Of a stretch of 63,056 nt of DNA, positions 34,148 to 42,490 are shown one piece after another. Source of the DNA: Shewanella benthica (GTDB lineage: Bacteria > Pseudomonadota > Gammaproteobacteria > Enterobacterales > Shewanellaceae); NCBI GenBank assembly GCA_023284085.1, contig JAKVHY010000034.1, positions 1-63,056 of the forward strand, read 5' to 3'. Made by a program: the position numbers and the translations under genes. The first letter of the stretch is position 1. The number at the start of each line of letters is the position of its first letter. The notes below the pieces were generated by a model, which saw only the letters and a list, made by a program, of their open reading frames with translations, was not told the origin of the DNA and searched no databases.

Positions 34148-34531
34148 TTGAGTAAGATTTTAGCACGTCGTGGCCGGTGGTCTGCCTATAAATTGGTTTT
34201 GATGCAGGCGGCGGTGGCTGGGGGTGCTTCGGTTTTCTTTTTCGCTCTGTGGGGAGTTCAGTATGGTCTATCTGCTTTGGCAGGTGCTGCTATCGCTGTA
34301 CTTCCTAATTTTGTATTCGCAACCCTAGCTTTCTCTCATACGGGAGCAAGTTCATCGGCAAAAGTTGTTAAAGATTTTTACTGGGGGGAAGCGGTAAAGT
34401 TGCTGTTAACCATAGCTATGTTTTCGTTCGTGTTTATCAATTGGAAGGTTGGCTTTATGCCTCTTTTTGTTTGTTATACATTAGCGTTAATCGTACATTG
34501 GACGGCTCCTTTATTTTTCAAGCAAAGTTAA
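34148..34531 (+). CDS. atpI: ATP synthase protein I
   Basis: Small hydrophobic protein at the head of the atp operon, thought to help assemble the c-ring or support Mg2+ uptake; not essential for the enzyme. It is 127 aa with four transmembrane segments (about 15-36, 40-60, 76-95, 101-120). The start is TTG at 34148 with a GGAG ribosome-binding site; the ATG just upstream runs into a stop at once. It sits 12 bp before atpB. Confidence 0.9.
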   Translation: MSKILARRGRWSAYKLVLMQAAVAGGASVFFFALWGVQYGLSALAGAAIAVLPNFVFATLAFSHTGASSSAKVVKDFYWGEAVKLLLTIAMFSFVFINWKVGFMPLFVCYTLALIVHWTAPLFFKQS

Positions 34532-34543
34532 GTGGGATGAATC

Positions 34544-35380
34544 ATGGCTGCAACTGGTGAAGCGTTAACACCGCAGGGCTATATCCAACATCACCTTACT
34601 AACCTGCAAGTTTGTGCTACCGATAACGGATTAGCTATGAACCATGCATGTGAACAGGCTGGGTTTTGGACATGGCACATTGATTCGTTGTTCTTTTCGG
34701 TTGGGCTTGGTGTTCTGTTCTTATGGCTATTCCGTAGCGTTGGTAAGAAGGCAACTACTGGTGTTCCCGGCAAACTTCAATGTTTTGTCGAAATGATCAT
34801 CGAGTTTGTCGACTCTAGCGTGAAAGAAACCTTCCATGGCCGCAATCCTGTTATTGCTCCGTTGGCATTAACGATTTTTGTTTGGGTATTCATGATGAAC
34901 TTCATGGATATGATTCCAGTTGACTGGATTCCGGGTGCTGCTGCTTTAGTTGGCATCCCTTACATGAAAGTTGTTCCAACGACTGACTTAAACATTACCT
35001 TTAGCATGGCTATCGGTGTGTTTGTGATGATTATTTACTACAGCATCAAAGTCAAAGGCGTATCAGGTTTTGTTAAAGAACTGACAATGCAGCCTTTTAA
35101 CCATTGGACAATGATACCCGTCAACTTCCTGTTAGAATCTGTTACCTTGATCGCTAAGCCAATCTCATTGGCACTGCGTCTGTTTGGTAACTTATATGCA
35201 GGTGAGTTGATATTCATCCTTATTGCGTTGATGTACGGTGGAAATATGGCGCTTTCAGCTCTAGGTGTAACTTTACAGCTAGGTTGGTTGATCTTCCATA
35301 TTTTGGTTATTACCTTACAGGCGTTTATCTTCATGATGTTGACCATTGTTTATTTAAGCATGGCACATGAAGATCATTAA
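34544..35380 (+). CDS. atpB: ATP synthase Fo subunit a
   Basis: Stator membrane subunit that forms the two proton half-channels next to the c-ring, 278 aa. The conserved channel helix is visible as ISLALRLFGNLYAGELIF near 206-223, containing the essential arginine (LR-LFGN), and the last helix has LGWLIFHILVITLQAFIFMM near 247-266. Five to six transmembrane segments are present. ATG at 34544. Second gene of the complete atpIBEFHAGDC operon. Confidence 0.97.
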   Translation: MAATGEALTPQGYIQHHLTNLQVCATDNGLAMNHACEQAGFWTWHIDSLFFSVGLGVLFLWLFRSVGKKATTGVPGKLQCFVEMIIEFVDSSVKETFHGRNPVIAPLALTIFVWVFMMNFMDMIPVDWIPGAAALVGIPYMKVVPTTDLNITFSMAIGVFVMIIYYSIKVKGVSGFVKELTMQPFNHWTMIPVNFLLESVTLIAKPISLALRLFGNLYAGELIFILIALMYGGNMALSALGVTLQLGWLIFHILVITLQAFIFMMLTIVYLSMAHEDH

Positions 35381-35446
35381 GGATTGCTGTAAAACTTTTT
35401 TTACTAAATCATAATCTAACTAGATTTAGAATATTTGGAGATAGAG

Positions 35447-35698
35447 ATGGAAACTGTATTAGGCATGACAGCTATCGCTGTTGCTCTACTAATTGGTATG
35501 GGTGCTCTTGGTACCGCTATCGGTTTTGGCCTACTAGGTGGCAAGTTCTTGGAAGGCGCTGCGCGTCAACCAGAAATGGCTCCTATGCTGCAAGTTAAAA
35601 TGTTCATCGTTGCGGGTCTTTTAGATGCGGTAACTATGATCGGTGTTGGTATCGCATTATTCATGCTTTTCACTAACCCTCTTGGTGCAATGCTGTAA
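35447..35698 (+). CDS. atpE: ATP synthase Fo subunit c
   Basis: Proteolipid of the rotating c-ring: 83 aa forming a two-helix hairpin. The start ATG at 35447 has a GGAG ribosome-binding site; a TTG four codons upstream is ignored. Helix 1 is glycine-rich ([16 protein letters not shown]), the polar loop is ARQPEM, and helix 2 carries the proton-binding aspartate in [12 protein letters not shown] near 60. There is no Na+-binding signature, so it is a proton-type ring. Confidence 0.98.
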
Positions 35699-35735
35699 TA
35701 AACGCTTCTGTCTTTAAACTAAATAGGAGGCTGTT

Positions 35736-36206
35736 GTGAATATCAACGCTACCCTAATCGGTCAGACGGTTGCCTTTATTCTCTTCGTGTGGTTCTGCAT
35801 GAAGTTTGTTTGGCCACCTTTGATGAATGCCATCGAAGAACGCCAAAAAAGGATTGCCGACGGTTTAGCTGATGCTGACCGCGCCGTAAAAGACCTTGAG
35901 TTGGCACAGGCGAAAGCCACTGACCAGCTAAAAGAAGCTAAAGCTACTGCTAACGAGATCATTGAGCAAGCGAACAAACGCAAAGCTCAGATCGTCGATG
36001 AAGCAAAAGCCGAAGCAGATACTGAGCGTGCGAAAATCATCGCTCAGGGTCAAGCAGAAATTGAAGCTGAACGTAATCGCGTTAAAGAAGACTTGCGTAA
36101 GCAAGTTGCAGCTCTAGCCATCGCTGGCGCAGAGAAGATTCTTGAGCGTTCGATTGATGAAGCCGCCCACAGTGACATAGTTAATAAACTAGTCGCTGAA
36201 CTTTAA
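35736..36206 (+). CDS. atpF: ATP synthase Fo subunit b
   Basis: Peripheral stalk subunit linking Fo to F1, 156 aa. The single N-terminal transmembrane helix (about 5-24, IGQTVAFILFVWFCMKFVWP) is followed by a long charged helix rich in Ala, Glu, Lys and Arg that dimerises as a right-handed coiled coil. Start is GTG with a near-perfect AGGAGG ribosome-binding site 7 nt upstream. It precedes atpH by 16 bp. Confidence 0.97.
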   Translation: MNINATLIGQTVAFILFVWFCMKFVWPPLMNAIEERQKRIADGLADADRAVKDLELAQAKATDQLKEAKATANEIIEQANKRKAQIVDEAKAEADTERAKIIAQGQAEIEAERNRVKEDLRKQVAALAIAGAEKILERSIDEAAHSDIVNKLVAEL

Positions 36207-36222
36207 ATAAGGAGTTTGAGTT

Positions 36223-36756
36223 ATGGCTGAAATAACTACCATCGCTCGTCCTTACGCAAAGGCAGCTTTTGACTTTGCCATTGAAAAAGATGCAGTAGAC
36301 AGTTGGGTAGAAATGCTTAACTTCGCGGCTATGGTTAGTGAAAACGACACCATTAAGCCTCTGCTATCTGGCGCACTTTCCAGTGATAAACTGGCCGAAC
36401 TCTTTATCGGAGTTTGTGGTGAGCAGATCAATGTGCAAGTTCAAAACCTGTTAAAGGTAATGGCTGAAAACGGTCGTTTAGTTACACTACCTGCTGTACT
36501 TCAACTATTTGTTGAAATGAAACATGAATGGGCAAAAGAGATTGAAGCTAATGTAGTTTCAGCTATTGAGCTTACTTCAGTTCAGCAACAGGATATTAGT
36601 GTTTCTTTAGAGAAACGTCTAGCACGCAAAGTTAAGCTTAATTGCAGCATAGATGCCAGCCTTATTGCTGGTGTAATTATCACGGCAGGAGACCTAGTCA
36701 TAGATGGCTCGGTTCGCGGAAAACTTTCGCGTCTGTCTGATTCGCTGCAATCGTAA
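36223..36756 (+). CDS. atpH: ATP synthase F1 subunit delta
   Basis: Caps the alpha3beta3 head and joins it to the b-stalk. It is 177 aa, starting MAEITTIARPYAKAAFDFA, the family N terminus. Near the C terminus, LIAGVIITAGDLVIDGSVRGKLSRL (from about residue 147) is the conserved OSCP/delta signature. ATG has a GGAG ribosome-binding site. It lies between atpF and atpA with short spacers of 16 and 14 bp. Confidence 0.97.
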   Translation: MAEITTIARPYAKAAFDFAIEKDAVDSWVEMLNFAAMVSENDTIKPLLSGALSSDKLAELFIGVCGEQINVQVQNLLKVMAENGRLVTLPAVLQLFVEMKHEWAKEIEANVVSAIELTSVQQQDISVSLEKRLARKVKLNCSIDASLIAGVIITAGDLVIDGSVRGKLSRLSDSLQS

Positions 36757-36770
36757 TTGGGAGTTTGAGC

Positions 36771-38312
36771 ATGCAACTGAATTCCACTGAAATCAGCGAT
36801 CTGATTAAACAGCGGATCGAGCAGTTCGAAGTCGTTAGTGAAGCTCGCAACGAAGGTACAATCGTTGCAGTAAGTGACGGCATCATTCGCATCCACGGCC
36901 TTGCCGACGTGATGCAGGGTGAGATGATCGAGCTGCCTGGTAACCGTTATGCAATCGCGTTGAACTTAGAACGTGATTCTGTCGGTGCCGTAGTAATGGG
37001 TCCTTATGCCACTTTGGCAGAAGGCGACAAAGTAAAAACAACTGGTCGTATTTTGGAAGTCCCAGTTGGCCGTGGTCTATTAGGCCGCGTAGTCAACACA
37101 TTGGGTGAGCCAATCGACGGAAAAGGACCTGTCGATCACGATGGTTTCTCTCCTGTTGAAGTAATCGCACCAGGTGTTATTGAACGTAAGTCAGTATCTC
37201 AGCCAGTTCAAACTGGTTATAAAGCCGTTGACTCTATGATCCCAATCGGTCGTGGACAACGTGAATTGATCATTGGTGATCGCCAAATCGGTAAAACCGC
37301 TTTAGCAATCGATGCCATCATCAATCAGAAAGATACTGGTATCAAGTGTGTATACGTGGCTGTAGGGCAGAAAGCTTCTACTGTTGCTAACGTTGTACGT
37401 AAGCTTGAAGAGCACGGCGCATTAGCGAACACAATTGTTGTTGTTGCTACAGCTTCTGAAGCTGCTGCACTGCAATACTTGGCTCCATACTCTGGTTGTT
37501 CAATGGGTGAGTACTTCCGCGACCGCGGTGAAGATTCACTGATTGTCTATGATGATCTTTCTAAGCAAGCAGTTGCTTACCGTCAGATCTCATTGTTGCT
37601 TAAGCGTCCACCAGGACGTGAAGCATACCCAGGTGATGTATTCTATCTACACTCTCGTCTGTTAGAGCGTGCTTCACGTGTTAACGTTGAGTATGTTGAG
37701 AAGTTCACTAAAGGTGAAGTTAAAGGCCAAACTGGTTCTTTGACTGCTCTACCGATTATTGAAACTCAAGCGGGTGATGTATCTGCATTCGTACCGACCA
37801 ACGTAATTTCGATTACCGATGGTCAGATCTTCCTTGAAACTGATCTGTTTAACTCTGGACTACGTCCTGCTGTTAACCCAGGTATCTCGGTTTCTCGTGT
37901 TGGTGGTGCGGCTCAGACTAAGATCATCAAGAAACTGTCTGGCGGTATTCGTAGCGCACTAGCACAGTATCGAGAGCTTGCAGCGTTCTCACAATTTGCA
38001 TCTGATTTAGATGATGCAACTCGTGCTCAACTTGAGCATGGTGAGCGTGTTACCGAACTAATGAAGCAAAAGCAATACGCACCTATGAGCGTTGCCGACC
38101 AAGCTGTGTCTATTTTCTCAGCTGAAAAAGGTTACCTCCAGAGCGTTGAGCTGAATAAAATCGGTGATTTCGAAGCATCTCTGCTCTCATACATGAACAG
38201 CGAGCATGCTGACCTGATGAAGACCATCAACGATACAGGCGATTATAATGCCGACATCGAAGGTGAGTTGAAGGCTGGCCTCGATAAGTTCGTCGAAACC
38301 CAAACCTGGTAA
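36771..38312 (+). CDS. atpA: ATP synthase F1 subunit alpha
   Basis: Non-catalytic nucleotide-binding subunit of F1, 513 aa from ATG at 36771 (GGGAG ribosome-binding site; the in-frame TTG at 36765 is too close to it). The P-loop GDRQIGKTA lies near 169-177, with GRGQRELIIGDR just before. The family signature PAVNPGISVSRVGGAAQ is near 363. The N-terminal beta barrel is followed by the nucleotide domain and a helical C terminus. Confidence 0.98.
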   Translation: MQLNSTEISDLIKQRIEQFEVVSEARNEGTIVAVSDGIIRIHGLADVMQGEMIELPGNRYAIALNLERDSVGAVVMGPYATLAEGDKVKTTGRILEVPVGRGLLGRVVNTLGEPIDGKGPVDHDGFSPVEVIAPGVIERKSVSQPVQTGYKAVDSMIPIGRGQRELIIGDRQIGKTALAIDAIINQKDTGIKCVYVAVGQKASTVANVVRKLEEHGALANTIVVVATASEAAALQYLAPYSGCSMGEYFRDRGEDSLIVYDDLSKQAVAYRQISLLLKRPPGREAYPGDVFYLHSRLLERASRVNVEYVEKFTKGEVKGQTGSLTALPIIETQAGDVSAFVPTNVISITDGQIFLETDLFNSGLRPAVNPGISVSRVGGAAQTKIIKKLSGGIRSALAQYRELAAFSQFASDLDDATRAQLEHGERVTELMKQKQYAPMSVADQAVSIFSAEKGYLQSVELNKIGDFEASLLSYMNSEHADLMKTINDTGDYNADIEGELKAGLDKFVETQTW

Positions 38313-38360
38313 ATCGAAGAGGTGTCGTAAGGCGCCTCAGGTCCAGATTGGAGAGTAAAG

Positions 38361-39221
38361 ATGGCTAACGCTAAAGAGATTAAAACCAAGATCGCGAGTG
38401 TTCAAAACACTCAGAAGATCACGTCTGCAATGGAAATGGTTGCCGCGAGCAAAATGCGTAGAGCACAAGAGCGCATGGCAGCGAGTCGTCCATATGCAGA
38501 AAATATGCGTAAGGTGATCGGTCACGTGGCGCAAGGTTCTCTCGAATATAAGCATCCATATTTGGAAGTGAGAGAGACTAAGCGTGTTGGTTACATAGTT
38601 GTGTCAACCGACCGTGGTCTTTGTGGTGGTCTGAACGTCAACCTTTTCAAGAAGGTTGTCGCAGACGTGAAGAAGCAACGTGAAGCCGGAGCAGAAGTTG
38701 AATTCTGCGCCATTGGTGCACGTAGCATACAATTCTTCAATAGCTTTGGCGGCCCAGTATCTGCTTCTGCATCGGCTCTAGGCGACGCTCCGTCGTTGAA
38801 AGATCTGATTGGAACGGTACGTGTCATGCTAGAAGCATACAACGAAGGCAAGCTGGATCGTCTGTATGTGGTATTTAACAAATTCGTTAATACCATGAGT
38901 CAGACACCAGTGATCGAGCAGCTGCTACCTTTGCCTAAGTCAGAAAGTGATGTGAAAACTCATCGCTGGGATTACTTGTACGAGCCAGATCCAAAAGCAC
39001 TTTTGGATACCTTACTGGTACGTTATGTGGAGTCTCAAGTTTACCAAGGTGTTGTCGAGAATATTGCATCTGAACAGGCGGCTCGTATGGTCGCCATGAA
39101 AGCTGCAACAGACAATGCCGGTGATCTTATCACTGACTTGGAGTTGGTCTATAACAAGGCCCGTCAGGCTGCGATTACGCAGGAACTGTCGGAAATTGTT
39201 TCAGGTGCCGCTGCCGTTTAG
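38361..39221 (+). CDS. atpG: ATP synthase F1 subunit gamma
   Basis: Central rotary shaft of the enzyme, 286 aa. The N-terminal helix AKEIKTKIASVQNTQKITSA and C-terminal helix DLELVYNKARQAAITQELSEIVSGAAA form the antiparallel coiled coil inside the head. The central Rossmann-like part includes STDRGLCGGLNVNLFK near 75-90. ATG with GGAG ribosome-binding site. 48 bp after atpA, 35 bp before atpD. Confidence 0.98.
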   Translation: MANAKEIKTKIASVQNTQKITSAMEMVAASKMRRAQERMAASRPYAENMRKVIGHVAQGSLEYKHPYLEVRETKRVGYIVVSTDRGLCGGLNVNLFKKVVADVKKQREAGAEVEFCAIGARSIQFFNSFGGPVSASASALGDAPSLKDLIGTVRVMLEAYNEGKLDRLYVVFNKFVNTMSQTPVIEQLLPLPKSESDVKTHRWDYLYEPDPKALLDTLLVRYVESQVYQGVVENIASEQAARMVAMKAATDNAGDLITDLELVYNKARQAAITQELSEIVSGAAAV

Positions 39222-39256
39222 GCTAGGTAACGAATACAAGTTTTAGAGGATTAATC

Positions 39257-40633
39257 ATGAGCACAGGTACTGTTGTCCAAGTTATTGGCGCGGTTGTGGA
39301 CGTTGAGTTTCCACAAGATGCTGTACCTCAGATATATGACGCTCTAGAGATCAAAAGTGAAGGCTTGGTGCTGGAAGTCCAGCAGCAAATAGGTGGCGGT
39401 GTAGTTCGTACTATCGCCATGGGTTCTTCAGATGGTCTGCGTCGTGGTCTTGAGGTGACAAACACAGGTTCTCCAATTACTGTTCCGGTTGGGTCTGTGA
39501 CCCTAGGCCGTATCATGAACGTATTGGGCGAGCCTATTGATGAAGCGGGTCCAATTGGTGGAACAGATCGCTATGTGATCCACCGTGAAGCTCCTACATT
39601 TGAAGACCAATCAAGCTCGACTGAACTTTTAGAGACTGGCATCAAGGTTATTGACCTTATCTGTCCGTTTGCTAAGGGTGGTAAAGTTGGACTGTTTGGT
39701 GGTGCTGGTGTTGGTAAGACCGTCAACATGATGGAACTTATTAACAACATCGCTAAAGCACACTCAGGTTTATCTGTATTTGCTGGTGTAGGTGAGCGTA
39801 CTCGTGAGGGTAACGATTTCTACTACGAGATGGAAGATTCAGGAGTTCTCGATAAGGTGGCCATGGTTTATGGTCAGATGAACGAGCCTCCAGGAAACCG
39901 TCTACGTGTGGCACTTACCGGTCTGACTATGGCTGAAAGATTCCGTGACGAAGGTAAAGATGTTCTTTTCTTCGTTGATAACATCTATCGTTACACCTTA
40001 GCGGGTACTGAAGTATCTGCACTGCTAGGCCGTATGCCTTCAGCAGTAGGTTACCAGCCAACTTTGGCTGAAGAGATGGGTGTACTTCAGGAACGTATTA
40101 CATCGACTAAATCAGGGTCTATTACCTCTGTGCAAGCCGTATACGTACCTGCGGATGATTTAACGGATCCGTCACCAGCAACAACTTTCGCTCACTTAGA
40201 TGCGACTATTGTATTGTCACGTAACATCGCTTCTATGGGTATCTACCCAGCGGTTGACCCATTGGATTCGACTTCACGTCAATTAGATCCTCTGGTTGTT
40301 GGTCAAGAGCACTATGATGTTGCTAACGGTGTGCAAACCGTACTTCAGCGCTATAAAGAGCTGAAAGATATTATTGCGATTCTAGGTATGGATGAATTAT
40401 CTGATGAAGATAAGACTACCGTAGCTCGTGCTCGTAAGATTGAAAAATATCTTTCACAGCCTTTCTTCGTAGCCGAAGTATTCACCGGTTCTCCAGGTAA
40501 GTACGTTTCTCTTAAAGACACTATCCGTGGCTTCAAGGGCATTCTAGAGGGTGAGTTCGATCATCTTCCTGAGCAAGCGTTCTACATGGTTGGTTCTATC
40601 GACGAAGCCGTTGAGAAAGCTAACAAAAAATAA
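39257..40633 (+). CDS. atpD: ATP synthase F1 subunit beta
   Basis: Catalytic subunit that makes or hydrolyses ATP, 458 aa. P-loop GGAGVGKTVNMMELI is near 148-162, GVGERTREGNDFYYEM near 177, and the DELSEED-like DELSDEDK near 379. ALLGRMPSAVGYQPTLAEEMG lies near 255. AGGA lies just upstream of the ATG. Codon bias is strong, as for the other F1 genes, in keeping with high expression. Confidence 0.98.
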   Translation: MSTGTVVQVIGAVVDVEFPQDAVPQIYDALEIKSEGLVLEVQQQIGGGVVRTIAMGSSDGLRRGLEVTNTGSPITVPVGSVTLGRIMNVLGEPIDEAGPIGGTDRYVIHREAPTFEDQSSSTELLETGIKVIDLICPFAKGGKVGLFGGAGVGKTVNMMELINNIAKAHSGLSVFAGVGERTREGNDFYYEMEDSGVLDKVAMVYGQMNEPPGNRLRVALTGLTMAERFRDEGKDVLFFVDNIYRYTLAGTEVSALLGRMPSAVGYQPTLAEEMGVLQERITSTKSGSITSVQAVYVPADDLTDPSPATTFAHLDATIVLSRNIASMGIYPAVDPLDSTSRQLDPLVVGQEHYDVANGVQTVLQRYKELKDIIAILGMDELSDEDKTTVARARKIEKYLSQPFFVAEVFTGSPGKYVSLKDTIRGFKGILEGEFDHLPEQAFYMVGSIDEAVEKANKK

Positions 40634-40689
40634 CTAGGTGTTCTGCACTAGTGTAAAGTTAGTGCAGGGTACTAGTTTAAGGAGAACTG

Positions 40690-41118
40690 ATGGCAGCCAT
40701 GACAGTACAGCTTGATATTGTAAGTGCAGAAAGCAGCATCTACTCTGGTCTTGTAGCACACCTACAAGTTACCGGTGGAGAAGGCGACCTGGGTATTATG
40801 CCTGGTCACGCACCTCTGCTTACTAATATCAAACCTGGCATGGCGCGCATCGTTAAGCAAGACGGAAAAGAAGAGGTGTTCTACCTTTCGGGTGGTATCC
40901 TGGAAGTACAACCTTTTTCTGTTTCAGTATTGGCTGACGTCGTTATGCGTGCCGATGAAATTGACGAGCAAGCAGCTGTAGAAGCTAAACGCCACGCCGA
41001 AGCCTCTTTGGCCGAAGCTGGTGCAGACTTCAATTATGCAGCAGCAGCAGTTGAGTTAGCCCAGGCTATCGCTCAGTTGCGTGTTGTCGATACCATCAAG
41101 AAGAACTTTGCCAGATAA
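40690..41118 (+). CDS. atpC: ATP synthase F1 subunit epsilon
   Basis: Regulatory subunit that rotates with gamma and can inhibit ATP hydrolysis, 142 aa. The N-terminal beta sandwich includes GGEGDLGIMPGHAPLLT near 29-45; the two-helix C-terminal domain is DEIDEQAAVEAKRHAEASLA and the following helix. ATG at 40690 has an AAGGAG ribosome-binding site; a second ATG three codons on is possible. Last gene of the atp operon, followed by a strong terminator. Confidence 0.97.
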   Translation: MAAMTVQLDIVSAESSIYSGLVAHLQVTGGEGDLGIMPGHAPLLTNIKPGMARIVKQDGKEEVFYLSGGILEVQPFSVSVLADVVMRADEIDEQAAVEAKRHAEASLAEAGADFNYAAAAVELAQAIAQLRVVDTIKKNFAR

Positions 41119-41133
41119 GGTTATTGTTTGATG

Positions 41134-41169
41134 AAAAAAGGCGCTTACCGAAAGGTGAGCGCCTTTTTT
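41134..41169 (+). terminator. Rho-independent terminator of the atp operon
   Basis: AAAAAAGGCGCTTACC, a GAAA tetraloop, then GGTGAGCGCCTTTTTT form a long stem with one G-T pair and a six-T tract. It lies 15 bp past the atpC stop. Confidence 0.95.
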
Positions 41170-41227
41170 GTGTCTGGAACACTTATGTAAATTTCCCATG
41201 GATGGAAAGAAATTGACGTTGTTTTTG

Positions 41228-41470
41228 AAAGAAGGACGCTTGCTGCGCAAGCTGTAAGGACGGGCTTTGCCCCGTAAGACGCTGCGCTATAAGGACGTTC
41301 GCTGTGCTCTCTGTAAGTAACAGCATAGCCAAATTATGAGGGAGCTTATCATACATATCTTTCTCGTCTTTCCGGCGCAGGCCGGAATCCATGCTTTTAG
41401 CCAACTCGTTGGCGTTTATTAGCTTACTTGTAAGCGTCGAACAGGCGCAGCCGTCATCTTAGTGCTCTTC
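41228..41470. repeat. Modular palindromic repeat array, copy 1
   Basis: A run of small inverted-repeat modules: GCTTGCTGCGCAAGC (41238), GGGCTTTGCCC (41262), CCGGCGCAGGCCGG (about 41372), CCAACTCGTTGG (41400) and GCTTACTTGTAAGC (41421). The block from about 41256 to 41350 is nearly identical to 42070-42165. A 73-codon minus-strand frame across it (41183-41404) is an artefact of the repeat, since the same peptide is encoded by the second copy. The remaining gap (41471-41564) shows nothing clear. Confidence 0.85.
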
Positions 41471-41564
41471 CTTATAGCTTCTTATAGCGTGATCTATGCT
41501 GAGATCTAACAAAGGCATGGGTGTTACCATTTAGTCACTAATTTATGGCAAGAGTATTCCTCCT

Positions 41565-41921
41565 ATGCAACAGGTTTTAATTATCGTCAATGACGCGCCT
41601 TACGGCTCAGAGCGGTTATTTAATGCTTTGCGTTTAGCTATTCAGCTTAATGAGCAAGAGTGTCCACCCGCTAAGGTGAGTCTGTTTCTGTTGTCTGATG
41701 CGATTACCGCAGTCTTGCCAAAACAGCTTCCTGCTGAGGGTTATAATATTCAGCAAATGCTAGAGATTCTTATTGCCCAAAACAGTGAAGTTAAGTTCTG
41801 CGCTTCCTGTATGCATGCCCGAGGTTTGACTGATTTGAGTGTGATCCAAGGTTGTGAAGTGGCCACTATGGATGACTTAGCACTTTGGGTTCTCGCAGCG
41901 GATAAAACGTTAACCTTTTAA
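41565..41921 (+). CDS. DsrE/DsrF-like family protein
   Basis: A 118-aa protein of the DsrE/YchN fold, related to small sulfur-transfer proteins. It begins MQQVLIIVNDAPYGSERLFNA, a typical N-terminal strand and loop. It has ALRLAIQL, a Cys pair in VKFCASCMHARGL near 77-90 that could carry persulfide sulfur, and ATMDDLALWVLAADK at the end. Start ATG has a weak ribosome-binding site. It stands alone between atpC and glmU and is bracketed by two copies of a palindromic repeat array, suggesting local mobility or recombination. Specific role unknown. Confidence 0.8.
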   Translation: MQQVLIIVNDAPYGSERLFNALRLAIQLNEQECPPAKVSLFLLSDAITAVLPKQLPAEGYNIQQMLEILIAQNSEVKFCASCMHARGLTDLSVIQGCEVATMDDLALWVLAADKTLTF

Positions 41922-41929
41922 TGTTAAAA

Positions 41930-42395
41930 AAGGATGCTTGCGCAGCAAGCTGTAAGTAAAAGCAATAAGCTGTAAGGACGGGCTTTGCCCTATAAGACGG
42001 ACTTAATCCTGTAAGACGCTTCGCTGTAAGGACGTTCGCTGCGCTCTCTGTAAGTAAAAGTAATAAGGTGTAAGGACGGGCTTTTCCCTGTAAGGCGCTG
42101 CGCTATAAGGACGTTCGCTGTGCTCTCTGTAAGTAACAGCATAGCCAAATTATGAGGGAGCTTGTCATACTTCTCTCTCTCGTCTTTCCGGCGCAGGCCG
42201 GAATCCATGCTTTTAGCCAACTTGTTGGCGTCAATTAGTTTACTTGTAAACGTCGAGTAGGCGTAGCCGTCATCTCAGTACCATCAGCTTGCTGCGCAAG
42301 CGTTGTCTTAGTTTTACTGTCCTTTAGCCAACTCGTTGGCGTCTGCTAGCTTACTTGTAAGCGTCTAGTGGGCGTAGCCGTCGTCTTTACCTTCT
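41930..42395. repeat. Modular palindromic repeat array, copy 2
   Basis: A longer version of the array at 41.2 kb, with internal duplication. GGACGGGCTTTGCCC-type modules occur at about 41976 and 42075, AAGGACGTTCGCTG at about 42022 and 42108, CCGGCGCAGGCCGG at about 42190, and the CCAAC-TGTTGG plus TTTACTTGTAAAC or GCTTACTTGTAAGC pair at about 42218 and 42328. A 76-codon minus-strand frame (41990-42220) is a repeat artefact. Positions 42396-42490 hold the glmU leader. Confidence 0.85.
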
Positions 42396-42490
42396 ATCTT
42401 CTTCGCTTTTCCGTTAAAATCAGCCCCACAAAAATTTATCCCCCCATTTTTCTTTATTATTTTTATCAGCATTAGATCAAGGATAACTCC

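Noticed and set aside
38521..38532. CACGTG hexamer in atpG considered as a second parS
   Set aside because: The flanks (GGT...GCG) do not extend the palindrome, so it does not match the parS consensus.
41183..41404. 73-codon minus-strand frame
   Set aside because: It lies wholly in the palindromic repeat array and its peptide recurs in the second array at 41990-42220, so it reflects repeat DNA rather than a gene.
41990..42220. 76-codon minus-strand frame similar to the one at 41.2 kb
   Set aside because: Same repeat artefact; no ribosome-binding site, and it is shared only because the DNA repeat is shared.
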